DNA of 57,996 bases, taken from the NCBI GenBank assembly GCA_017940545.1, contig JAGAYI010000015.1:1-57996 (forward strand), written 5' to 3'. Made by a program: the position numbers and the translations under genes. Positions 15,737-23,816 of the stretch are shown piece by piece. The notes under the pieces are model-generated. The model was given only the letters and a program-made list of their open reading frames with translations. It was not told where the DNA came from and searched no databases. Origin of the DNA: Prevotella sp. GTDB lineage: Bacteria; Bacteroidota; Bacteroidia; Bacteroidales; Bacteroidaceae. Numbering within the stretch: the stretch's first letter is position 1; each line of letters starts with the position of its first letter.

Positions 15737-18187
15737 TTAGACGAATCCAACCCGTCCTTTTATCTTATCATCCCACTTGAAGTGGGCAACGTCCTGAAGG
15801 GTGACTAACCGCTCACCTCCCCTGACGGAGATACGCAGCTGAGCAATATGTGCTATCGTCTGCGCCAGATGGAGAATGGTTCTCGCATTGACGGGAGACT
15901 CCTTCGTCTCGCAACCCTTGACACACTTGACATAGTCATGTACCTTCTTCTTGGCTTCATCCGTCACTTCCAATTGATATTCACTATTGAGCTGCGACAT
16001 CAGTATCTCTGTCAGTTCCTCAACGGTGAAGTCATCAAATACGATATAGTTCCCATAAGATGCAATGCCATTGACCGCAAGGTTCTGGGCAATCATGTCT
16101 TCCGATGCTTTCACCTGTGCAAACACCAATGCTGTCGTTTGTTGATATTCACGGAACTTGTTGAATATCCACATCCTCAGGTGCTCCTGATTCGTAATCT
16201 TTGAATTGGGTGCATCCATGTCAAGGAACAAAAGACCGTCACGAGCTTCTTTGATGGCACGCTCCAACACCTGATAGCCATCATTACCCATCAGTTCGTC
16301 AGCATGAACGCTGACGGTCTGCCCCCGTTTCAAAATTCCCAGTCCCAGCAGTATCTTACCCAGTACTTCGGCCACCGTGCTTTTACCTGTTCCCGTCTTT
16401 CCGATGAAATTCCAGCAGAGGCTTTGTGGTGTTATCATCAGGTCACCCTGTTCATGTCTGAATCGTGAAACGGACACATAGTCGTTCAGTGCCTGTTTGG
16501 CATGCTGTAGTCCTACCATTTTATTCAGTCTTTCAAGTGCTTCCGACAAGATGGAATCATCCAGTTCTCTGGGTTTCTTTTCAAGCAACGTCACGTCTGG
16601 AATATCACATTCCTCGATGGTTGTCATTTCCTCCACACTGATCTCATCCACAGGCTTGGTTAGCAACCTGCGACTAAGGGACGGAATAATATGTGAAGTA
16701 ATCAGTCGGGTAATGAAACGACCATTTCCGAAATGCTCATCCTTGCGGTCATATTCATGGATTATGTACTTACTCAGCTTGCGCTCGGCCTCTGGCGTAA
16801 GGGTATAATGTTCCTTGTCAAGCACCTGTTTTCCAATCTGCATCAGCTGTTCCGGTGTATAGTCATCAAAGTGGAAGATATACGGGAAACGGCTCTTCAT
16901 ACCAGGGTTCGCCTCCAGCATCTTTTTCATTTCCTCTGTGTAACCAGCCAGAATGACAATCATATCTGTATCATCAGACCCCAGATAGGTCAGCAGCGTC
17001 TCTATGACACGCATACCGAAGTCTCTTTTGTTATCACTCTCCGTGAACAGGTTATAAGCCTCGTCTATAAATAGCACTCCACCACTTGCACTATTGATGG
17101 CATCCATCGCATTCTTTTCTGTGGAACCAATATATTCACCAACCAGTTTGGTACGGTCGGTCTCCACCACATGGCCTGATGACAAAACACCGATACTGTG
17201 ATATATCTCACCGATATGTTTGGCAATGGTCGTTTTACCCGTTCCAGGATTTCCAGTAAACACCATGTGCATGGGAGGCATCTTGTTATACATGCCCTTG
17301 CTTGCCCTCAGGTTGTTCAGCTTAACAAGTGCCGTGTGGTCAAGTATCTGCTTCTTCACTTCGTCCAAACCCACCAGCGACTCCAATTTACGGATGGCCT
17401 CCTCTGTATTGGGGTGATTGATTTCCGGCAGGTCTTCAGGCATAATCGTACAGAGGTCCAACTGTTCTGGTGGCAGGTTCTGCCCCATAACCCTTTCAGA
17501 CATCCTCGGAATAATCTCCTTGTCAAAGATTTCCTGGAGGAAGTAGATATTCCTGAAATTCGACCCACGTAACTTATATACGAAATGCAGATACTCCTTC
17601 AGTGCCGGTTCGGTAGAAGGGTCAAGCATGTAGTTTCTGCTATTGACATAATCAACCATGTACTGAAACATCGCATCGGGCGTCAGGTCGTCAAAATGAA
17701 ATATATATGGAAACCACTCTTTGGCTTTCTCATGGCCTTTGACCAGCTCCATAAGCCGGTTACGCTTTCCCGACAAGACGACAATGATGTTACGCATATT
17801 GGAAATACAATTACACAGTTCCTCTATACCCGTTTTAGGATTCGTATTTCCTCGCATGCCCAGCCTATCAGCATTCGTGATGTGCAAAACGGTATCAATG
17901 CTTAAAGCCTCAGCCATGGAACTGCCAAAACCGTCGTTGGCATCAAACATGGCAATAGCATCGCGGGTCGTATAGTTGATGGATTTGGAAGACCCTGATA
18001 CCCTTTTGATGATTTCCTGAACGGCATCGCTCTTCCCGACTCCCTCATTACCTGTCAATACATAATGCTGATAGTTGGAACTACCTCCCAACTCACAACG
18101 AAGTCTGGCACTGTTAAACTTGGCCTTGTTTTCCAATACTTTTAGATGCTCCTTGAAATCGTTTGGCGCAAAAACTGTAAGATTCAT
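15737..18187 (-). CDS. CbxX/CfqX-type ATPase with three AAA modules
   Basis: This 816-residue protein has three AAA modules in tandem. P-loops are TGNEGVGKS at about 45-53, TGNPGTGKTT near 308 and GKTGTGKST near 593. The central module is the most canonical: GVLFIDEAYNLF as Walker B near 370, VILAGYTEEMKKMLEANPGM, and a sensor region FPYIFHFDDYTPEQL. This places it with CbbX/EccA-like ATPases. Module 1 has no clear Walker B acid pair and may be structural. Such ATPases remodel or load partner complexes; the partner is unknown. It is divergent from the Sel1-like gene with 119 bases between the starts, which may be functionally linked. Confidence 0.85.
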   Translation of the reverse strand: MNLTVFAPNDFKEHLKVLENKAKFNSARLRCELGGSSNYQHYVLTGNEGVGKSDAVQEIIKRVSGSSKSINYTTRDAIAMFDANDGFGSSMAEALSIDTVLHITNADRLGMRGNTNPKTGIEELCNCISNMRNIIVVLSGKRNRLMELVKGHEKAKEWFPYIFHFDDLTPDAMFQYMVDYVNSRNYMLDPSTEPALKEYLHFVYKLRGSNFRNIYFLQEIFDKEIIPRMSERVMGQNLPPEQLDLCTIMPEDLPEINHPNTEEAIRKLESLVGLDEVKKQILDHTALVKLNNLRASKGMYNKMPPMHMVFTGNPGTGKTTIAKHIGEIYHSIGVLSSGHVVETDRTKLVGEYIGSTEKNAMDAINSASGGVLFIDEAYNLFTESDNKRDFGMRVIETLLTYLGSDDTDMIVILAGYTEEMKKMLEANPGMKSRFPYIFHFDDYTPEQLMQIGKQVLDKEHYTLTPEAERKLSKYIIHEYDRKDEHFGNGRFITRLITSHIIPSLSRRLLTKPVDEISVEEMTTIEECDIPDVTLLEKKPRELDDSILSEALERLNKMVGLQHAKQALNDYVSVSRFRHEQGDLMITPQSLCWNFIGKTGTGKSTVAEVLGKILLGLGILKRGQTVSVHADELMGNDGYQVLERAIKEARDGLLFLDMDAPNSKITNQEHLRMWIFNKFREYQQTTALVFAQVKASEDMIAQNLAVNGIASYGNYIVFDDFTVEELTEILMSQLNSEYQLEVTDEAKKKVHDYVKCVKGCETKESPVNARTILHLAQTIAHIAQLRISVRGGERLVTLQDVAHFKWDDKIKGRVGFV

Positions 18188-18223
18188 ATTTCGATTGTTT
18201 TAGGCATTGTGTGTATGATGATG

Positions 18224-18231
18224 CAAAGATA
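18224..18231 (-). promoter_or_regulatory. -7 box of the triple-AAA gene
   Basis: TATCTTTG on the minus strand lies 36 bases before the ATG. No TTTG is found at the usual -33 distance. Confidence 0.5.
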
Positions 18232-18294
18232 GACAATATTTTGGTAATTTGATGTTTTTGCCTGACTAAATGCACAATAATGAATAAGTTTTTG

Positions 18295-18302
18295 TATTTT
18301 TG
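18295..18302 (+). promoter_or_regulatory. -7 box of the Sel1-like gene
   Basis: TATTTTTG ends four bases before the ATG, so the mRNA would begin at the start codon. Confidence 0.45.
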
Positions 18303-18306
18303 CATC

Positions 18307-19395
18307 ATGAATACAGAATTACCTACATACGACGAAGCACGTAAGGCCATCAGGAGTGGTCAGGACCCGTTAGCATTCCTGCACCTTGGAATTCTCTACA
18401 ATCAAGGTATTGGCACCCGACAGAACCATGTCCTTGCCAACTACTTCTTTGAGAAGGCCATTGCCTTGGGGTGTCCTGGCGCCGAAGATTATGTCGTACA
18501 GGAATATGAGTTTGGCACCAAGAATATCGTAAGAGACATTGAGAAGGCCATTGATTCCGAGAATCATATAGCGCCTGAGACATTGACACGTTTTAAGAAA
18601 ATCATAGAAAGAGAAAGAGTCAAGAAAAATTACGCCATCCTTTCCAAGGTACACGAACACCTGGACTTAGTCTATCCGAATTATAATATGGAAAAGGCTT
18701 ATGACGATGTATTGAATAATCGTAACACGATAGATGCCGAAATTGCCTATGCTTTGTGTACCGCAGATAATGGTTCGGAAGTCAATATCGAAATGCAAGA
18801 TAGCCTCCTTGAGCAGTTGTTCTCACCCATCACGCAAGACAAGGACCTATTTCAGCGCATCAATGAGTCGCAAGAAACCAAGTTATTGACCAGTGAAACG
18901 AGTGAACTTCTCCAGTGCATTGTCAATTATACTGCAACGTACGAAAAAATCTGTACGAAACACGAAGTGGAGAAACAAGAGATTCTGACCTTGGATACAC
19001 TGAATGTATTCCCCTACGTCAAGGCATGCGACCTGGTACAATTAAGACATCAGGCATTCAGATGCCTATTGTCCGTTCAAGATGTTCATCCCCTTATCAA
19101 AGACCAGTATATATATTCTTTGCATAGTGACGAAAAACTGCTTAACATCTGCGAATTGATAGAAGACAAAGACCTGCAACTATTCCTGATTTCATATGTG
19201 GAGTTGAATTTTGATATTGAGACATTGCACTTCTCCTATCTATCACTCCTGAAAGCATATCGGGAGAATTATCTGGAACCCCTTGTCAGTCATCTCAATT
19301 CTTTTGTCCGAAAGCTGACAGATGGTGAGATTGAACATCAGTTGCCGCTGTTCACTACCGAGAATCTACCATCAATAAATATATACTTTAAGTAG
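18307..19395 (+). CDS. Sel1-like repeat protein
   Basis: This protein of 362 residues has no signal peptide. The N-terminus carries one or two Sel1/TPR-like units (DPLAFLHLGILYNQGIGTRQ, then VLANYFFEKAIALGCPGAED). The rest is helical, acidic and without a recognised family. Sel1 repeats mediate protein-protein contacts. The divergent triple-AAA ATPase is a natural candidate partner. A start nine codons upstream exists, but it lies before the promoter box. Confidence 0.65.
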   Translation: MNTELPTYDEARKAIRSGQDPLAFLHLGILYNQGIGTRQNHVLANYFFEKAIALGCPGAEDYVVQEYEFGTKNIVRDIEKAIDSENHIAPETLTRFKKIIERERVKKNYAILSKVHEHLDLVYPNYNMEKAYDDVLNNRNTIDAEIAYALCTADNGSEVNIEMQDSLLEQLFSPITQDKDLFQRINESQETKLLTSETSELLQCIVNYTATYEKICTKHEVEKQEILTLDTLNVFPYVKACDLVQLRHQAFRCLLSVQDVHPLIKDQYIYSLHSDEKLLNICELIEDKDLQLFLISYVELNFDIETLHFSYLSLLKAYRENYLEPLVSHLNSFVRKLTDGEIEHQLPLFTTENLPSINIYFK

Positions 19396-19520
19396 GCTAA
19401 AACCATAGTTTAAGTAAGACAAACCTATAGTTAATACGGCAGAAAGTATAGGTCTATTGATAGCCGACTGACATCCTACTTCCCCCTAAATCGTCGGGGA
19501 ATCCTTTGTACTGAGGTGAC

Positions 19521-19572
19521 AGACGCAGGTGGATGTCTGGTTTAACATCCACCTCACATCCCCCTGACTTTC
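19521..19572. repeat. Left inverted repeat bracketing the VirE-type gene
   Basis: The reverse complement of this stretch aligns with 21004-21058: TCAGGGGGATGTGAGGTGG, then an AACCAGACATCC block. Each copy contains its own hairpin (here GGTGGATGT/ACATCCACC at 19528-19553). The stem bases differ between the copies but stay paired. Confidence 0.6.
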
Positions 19573-19624
19573 GTTTCCTCTTTTTTCCATCGTGCTTTTT
19601 TCATGAAAATAATTGGCAAAATCC

Positions 19625-19655
19625 TTGGATTTCGGCGAAAAATTTTGTATCTTTG
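19625..19655 (+). promoter_or_regulatory. Promoter of the VirE-type gene
   Basis: TTG, 20 bases, then TATCTTTG. The leader is about 100 bases. The rest of the 367-base gap before the gene holds the inverted repeat and nothing else I can name. Confidence 0.75.
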
Positions 19656-19762
19656 CAGTTGCATTCCCAGGGATGAATGCCTTGTCAATCAACCTTAGAT
19701 AAGCGAAACGAAAAACTCCCAACAAAATCCTTATTATTCATCTTTTAAAACCATTTGTGCTT

Positions 19763-20998
19763 ATGAACAGTACGAACCATGCCACTTGTGGCAAGGCTCT
19801 TAGTGCCAACATGTTGGGAGCACTCTGCGTGGAGTCGTTCCTTAGTGAAAACTATCGTTTCCGCCGTAATGCCCTAAACGGCAAGGTGGAGTTTTTCCCC
19901 TTGTCGGATGCTGCCGACGGAGAACAGTCAGAAGAATCCTCGTTGCCCTTCCGTCCTTTGACACAGGAAGCGCTGAACAGCATCGTGCTCCGTGCCAAAC
20001 GTGAGGCAGTGCGTGAGCAGGGATCACCCAAGCAGGACATTGAGCTATATGTCCACTCCGAGGATGTGCCAGCCTTCAACCCCATTCAGCATTTCCTGGA
20101 AAGCCTGCCCCAGTGGGACGGACAGAACCACGTGGCGCAGCTCTTCTCAAGGCTGCCGGGAGTGAGCAGCGAACAGCTGAGCTTCCTATCCATCTGGCTC
20201 AGAAGTGCCGTCGCCCACTGGCTTCAGATGGACACCCTCCACGGCAATGAGTGTGTCCCAGTATTGATTGGCTCACAGGGCTGTGGCAAGACCACCTTCT
20301 TCAGAAGGCTGCTGCCCGTCGAGCTGCGTCAGTATTATCTCGACCATCTGAATCTCTCCAACAAGTTCGACAAGGAGATGGCGCTGACCAACAATCTGTT
20401 GGTCAACCTCGATGAACTGGAGGCCATCCGTCCCAGTCAGCATGCAGCATTGAAGCAGACACTCTCGAAGAATAAGGTGAATGGCCGTCCCATCTTCGGA
20501 ACAGCACAGGAGGACCGCCCACGCTTTGCCTCCTTCGTGGCAACCACCAACAATCCCCATCCGCTGACGGATGCCACCGGCAGTCGTCGTTACATCTGCA
20601 TCACCATTCGCAAGGGTCAGCTCATCGACAACACGGGCGACATTGACTATTGCCAGCTCTACGCCCAGCTGCTCTATGAGGTACGCGAACAGAAGGCTCC
20701 CTATTGGTTCAACAACACCGAGGTAGCACGACTGCAGCAGCTGAATCAGGAATACACCCAGCAGAAAGACCTCACCCAGATGGTCCAGGCCTGCTTCCGC
20801 AAACCCAAGGAAGGCGAGGCGGCAACGGCGATGACCAGCACCCAGATGCTGGAGATGATCCGCAAGGAGTACCCCTCCGTGCCTTGTAAACACAGCACGA
20901 AGATTCAGTTGGGCTTTGCCCTGAAGGAATTAGGCTACGAACGGCATGAGCGTGGCGGCATCGCCTACTACAAAACCGTTCCGCTCATTGCTGCCTGA
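19763..20998 (+). CDS. VirE-family (virulence-associated E) P-loop ATPase
   Basis: This 411-residue protein matches the VirE/PF05272 superfamily 3-like ATPase found in plasmid and phage replication proteins and in Bacteroidetes mobile regions. The family block FLESLPQWDGQNHV lies near residue 108. The P-loop (IGSQGCGKTTF) is near 168, Walker B-like LLVNLDELE near 213, then FGTAQEDRPRFASFVATTN and TGSRRYICI. The C-terminal ~80 residues resemble the DUF3874 helical tail. The N-terminal primase-like domain that often precedes VirE is absent, and no separate primase gene is next to it, so it may be a stand-alone helicase or a remnant. A GTG six bases upstream is possible. Inverted repeats flank it and the CRISPR array begins 180 bases downstream. 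Confidence 0.85.
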   Translation: MNSTNHATCGKALSANMLGALCVESFLSENYRFRRNALNGKVEFFPLSDAADGEQSEESSLPFRPLTQEALNSIVLRAKREAVREQGSPKQDIELYVHSEDVPAFNPIQHFLESLPQWDGQNHVAQLFSRLPGVSSEQLSFLSIWLRSAVAHWLQMDTLHGNECVPVLIGSQGCGKTTFFRRLLPVELRQYYLDHLNLSNKFDKEMALTNNLLVNLDELEAIRPSQHAALKQTLSKNKVNGRPIFGTAQEDRPRFASFVATTNNPHPLTDATGSRRYICITIRKGQLIDNTGDIDYCQLYAQLLYEVREQKAPYWFNNTEVARLQQLNQEYTQQKDLTQMVQACFRKPKEGEAATAMTSTQMLEMIRKEYPSVPCKHSTKIQLGFALKELGYERHERGGIAYYKTVPLIAA

Positions 20999-21003
20999 TC
21001 ATG

Positions 21004-21058
21004 GCATCAGGGGATGTCAGGTGGAAGCGAGGGGGGATGTCCAACCAGACATCCCCCT
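21004..21058. repeat. Right inverted repeat bracketing the VirE-type gene
   Basis: It begins just after the VirE stop and carries the hairpin GGGGGATGTC/GACATCCCCC. It is the inverted counterpart of 19521-19572, with compensatory changes in the stem. Confidence 0.6.
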
Positions 21059-21064
21059 CTTTCT
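21032..21064 (+). terminator. Terminator of the VirE-type gene
   Basis: A 10-bp GC-rich stem (21032-21041 with 21048-21057) with a 6-base loop is followed by a pyrimidine/T-rich tail. Confidence 0.7.
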
Positions 21065-21180
21065 TTTCCCTTTATCCACTGGTGTTTTGAGCAACTGAGG
21101 GGGATGTAGGGAGTATTCCCTCATTAGCCCCCATCAATCATAGCGTAATCTGCTTTCCTCCGCAGGTTACGCTATTTTTG

Positions 21181-22073
21181 TTTGTAATCCTTATTGTAAT
21201 GGAAGGAAGATAGAACAGATGGTGGACATCACTGACGCACGACGTCACCATGTCTTAATCCTTATTGTAATAGAATGAAGATAGAACATTGCACAAGGAC
21301 GTAACCGAGGCTTATGTCGGAAAGTCTTAATCCTTATTGTAATGGAATGAAGATAGAACGGCCCAACGAGGGGGTTGTATACGCCGGAGACCACAAGTCT
21401 TAATCCTTATTGTAATGGAAGGAAGATAGAACAAACGGTTACGTTTACGATCGCACTCAGGTGCCGGGGTCTTAATCCTTGTTGTAATGGAAGGAAGATA
21501 GAACATTACTATGTCGACAAGGAGAACCCCTTCTTCGTCGAGTCTTAATCCTTATTGTAATGGAATGAAGATAGAACATACTCTTCCGATTTGCTGGCCA
21601 AGAAGTACAATGTCTTAATCCTTATTGTAATGGAATGAAGATAGAACGGTAGTTTGCGCTGCATTATTCTTATTTTACCTTGTCTTAATCCTTATTGTAA
21701 TGGAATGAAGATAGAATCCATCATGGACTATCCCCTCGTTAAGAATGATATGTCTTAATCCTTATTGTAATGGAAGGAAGATAGAACATTACTATGTCGA
21801 CAAGGAGAACCCCTTCTTCGTCGAGTCTTAATCCTTATTGTAATGGAATGAAGATAGAACTCCCAATATACCGCGCAATAGTCACTGCGAAATCTGTCTT
21901 AATCCTTATTGTAATGGAATGAAGATAGAACGCTAAATTCCCAATGTTCCTCTACGGAACATTAGTTGTCTTAATCCTTATTGTAATGGAATGAAGATAG
22001 AACATGCCAAAAAATTTTTTATTATGGCAAATAAGATGTCTTAATCCTTATTGTAATGGAATGAAGATAGAAC
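21181..22073 (-). CRISPR. Type III CRISPR array, 13 repeats and 12 spacers
   Basis: The repeat is 36 bases; on the plus strand it begins GTCTTAATCC and ends GATAGAAC. Repeats start at 21181, 21252, 21324, 21397, 21469, 21542, 21612, 21682, 21752, 21825, 21896, 21968 and 22038. Spacers are 34-37 bases. Spacers 5 (21505-21541) and 9 (21788-21824) are identical. Repeat 1 has three mismatches at its outer end, and most other repeat variants lie in the left half, so the left is probably the old end. Read leftward, the repeat ends ATTAAGAC, which resembles the ATTGAAAC-type 5' tag of crRNAs. I therefore assign minus-strand transcription, away from the cas operon. Confidence 0.97.
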
Positions 22074-22349
22074 ACCCCTTTTTTCTATAGTTTCTCTTAC
22101 CTGTACTTATTCTCTTTCTTTTTATGTATCATATACTCAACGACTTATATTTGCTTCCCTTGTTATTTCGCAAATGTCTATATTTTTTACTCACAAATCC
22201 TAAGATCAGAAGAGTTCCCAACATACAATCTACAAGAAATCAACAATATGCAGATATCGAAAATTACGCAAATGGTTTTGCCATTTAGATTGTATCAATA
22301 AGCCAAAGAACGCCAGATCTTTCGCGTGCGCTCCTAATTTTATATTACA
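22074..22349 (-). promoter_or_regulatory. Probable CRISPR leader
   Basis: This is an AT-rich, gene-free stretch between the last repeat and the end of the cas operon. Polypyrimidine tracts on the plus strand adjoin the first (leader-side) repeat. An imperfect promoter-like pair (TTTG, 19 bases, TTTG) on the minus strand lies at 22171-22197, but the TA of the -7 box is displaced by two bases. It could equally belong partly to the 3' end of the cas transcript. Confidence 0.55.
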
Positions 22350-23432
22350 CTATGACTCGTTTTTTCGTATATTCTCCAACGTACCTGATAAAAGGTTCTT
22401 GATAGATTCATAATCTTTAACCACAGGCAACAGACGATTGTTGTCATCAGTTATTGCTTTACTTTGTCTATAATAGTACAAACTTCGTTGAGGATCCATA
22501 GCCAACAATGTTATCACTCCCCCAATCAATGTCGTTCCGGGAGTCATGTTGAATAGCAAAGAATGATTTTTGTTGATTAATGCATTTATCTCTTTATTCA
22601 ATGTCTTAAAACAAGTACCGAAATCATCATAGTCACAACTGTCAGTCCAACGAATCTTCATATTGTTAATCAAATTCGCCTTATCAGGAAATTCTCTTTT
22701 TGCACATTCCCTAATCAGCACTTCTGCCATTTCCTTAACACCTAATGTGTTACTATTATCATAATCTTTACGAGTAATCAGCTTGTACACTTTAGAGAAA
22801 TTGACAGGTAAACTGCTATCCAAGCCATTAGACCAAAGAATAAGCAAGGAGCACTCCCTTTCGTCATTAGACACCAGTTGAAGGGTTCTAACCAAAGGTC
22901 GCAGGTTAAGTGCCCGGTATCTTTCTTCTTCTGAAGGATTTGTTTCTGGGGATAGATAAGGAACTGATGGAATGGATATTCCTGAAACAATAACTTTGTT
23001 CTTTCCAGATGCGTCCTCGCTTCTCGGGAAGAAGACCACAAGGAACAGTAATCCAAGAGAACCTGTGATAAAGGACACTATTACCTCAGTCCACTCAGTG
23101 TATTCTTTCGGAAGGAAAAGATTCAGTGTACTGTCTGAAATCCATCCTATATGAACAACAAAGAACAGCAAATAAAAGGCGCTAATAGTACGAGGCGTAA
23201 TGGCATTCGCAAGTAAATTGCTTGCCACGCCGCTTTTGGGCCTGAAGTCTAAACCGTTGCTGTTTCCAATTAGTGCAACAATCAAAATGGCAAAAGTTGC
23301 TACAGCGGCTACTATCCATAACCACAAACCGTTTAACGAACGCATTGCGGCTATTGTCGTAACCTCTGCAACAGATATAAGAATCAAAGCAAAAACACAG
23401 TATTTGTCTCTTGTTGCCATAATTAATGTCAT
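22350..23432 (-). CDS. Four-helix membrane protein with CARF-like C-terminal domain, candidate type III effector
   Basis: This 360-residue protein has four predicted membrane helices in the first 135 residues (about 12-30, 36-55, 83-100, 116-135). A soluble region then starts with an alpha/beta-type strand (KVIVSGISIP, 145-155). It contains CSLLILWSNGL (194-204) and, near the end, LLFNMTPGTTLIGGVITLLAMDPQRSLYYYR (split for reading at GTT). The N-x-T-x-G-T-T run at 295-301 followed by a helix and a YYY strand is the pattern of CARF domains (compare 'DxTGGTKxM...A...Y'). It is the last gene of the cas operon. I infer a membrane effector gated by cyclic oligoadenylate, by analogy with Cam1, Csx23 and CorA-type effectors; I do not recognise a named family. 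An alternative ATG lies four codons downstream. Confidence 0.7.
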   Translation of the reverse strand: MTLIMATRDKYCVFALILISVAEVTTIAAMRSLNGLWLWIVAAVATFAILIVALIGNSNGLDFRPKSGVASNLLANAITPRTISAFYLLFFVVHIGWISDSTLNLFLPKEYTEWTEVIVSFITGSLGLLFLVVFFPRSEDASGKNKVIVSGISIPSVPYLSPETNPSEEERYRALNLRPLVRTLQLVSNDERECSLLILWSNGLDSSLPVNFSKVYKLITRKDYDNSNTLGVKEMAEVLIRECAKREFPDKANLINNMKIRWTDSCDYDDFGTCFKTLNKEINALINKNHSLLFNMTPGTTLIGGVITLLAMDPQRSLYYYRQSKAITDDNNRLLPVVKDYESIKNLLSGTLENIRKNES

Positions 23433-23456
23433 TAAAAAATAAATGTTTCTTTATAA

Positions 23457-23810
23457 TTAATATTCTCTAAATTGTACGAACTTGAATTCTGATATTTTCT
23501 TCCCATCGGGAGTCATGATGGTATTACGCTCTGTTGTAGATGCCAGACTGGTGATGCCCAAGTCTTTCAGGGCATTTACAAGATTACAGGTAAAGGTCAT
23601 TTCACCCATCACATGAACAATGGTTTGTTTTTCCCTTATCCCTTTAATCATTTCCGTATATACTTTGACGAAGCGAAGAACATCTTCCTTTGTGAATGTA
23701 GGCTCAATGATGGGAAAAGTCATATCTACGATTTCCCCATAACGGCGAGCAGCCTCTAATTGCTCCTCGCTCCACTTCTCAGACGGGTGATTTGTTAAAT
23801 TGATGAACAT
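23457..23810 (-). CDS. Csx20-like CRISPR-associated protein
   Basis: This 117-residue protein resembles Csx20: the start MFINLTNHPSEKWSEEQLEA, the central IVHVMGEMTFTCNLVNAL, then SLASTTERNT and the C-terminal FVQFREY. From memory, Csx15/Csx16/Csx20 proteins have been linked to ring nucleases (the Crn4 group) that degrade the cyclic oligoadenylate messenger; this should be checked. Its place between a CARF-HEPN nuclease and a CARF-like membrane protein fits an off-switch for signalling. It starts six bases after the preceding stop. Confidence 0.75.
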   Translation of the reverse strand: MFINLTNHPSEKWSEEQLEAARRYGEIVDMTFPIIEPTFTKEDVLRFVKVYTEMIKGIREKQTIVHVMGEMTFTCNLVNALKDLGITSLASTTERNTIMTPDGKKISEFKFVQFREY

Positions 23811-23816
23811 ATATTA

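Noticed and set aside
20999-22349. tRNA or transposase gene near the array
   Set aside because: No cloverleaf or transposase-like reading frame is visible in the gene-free stretches.
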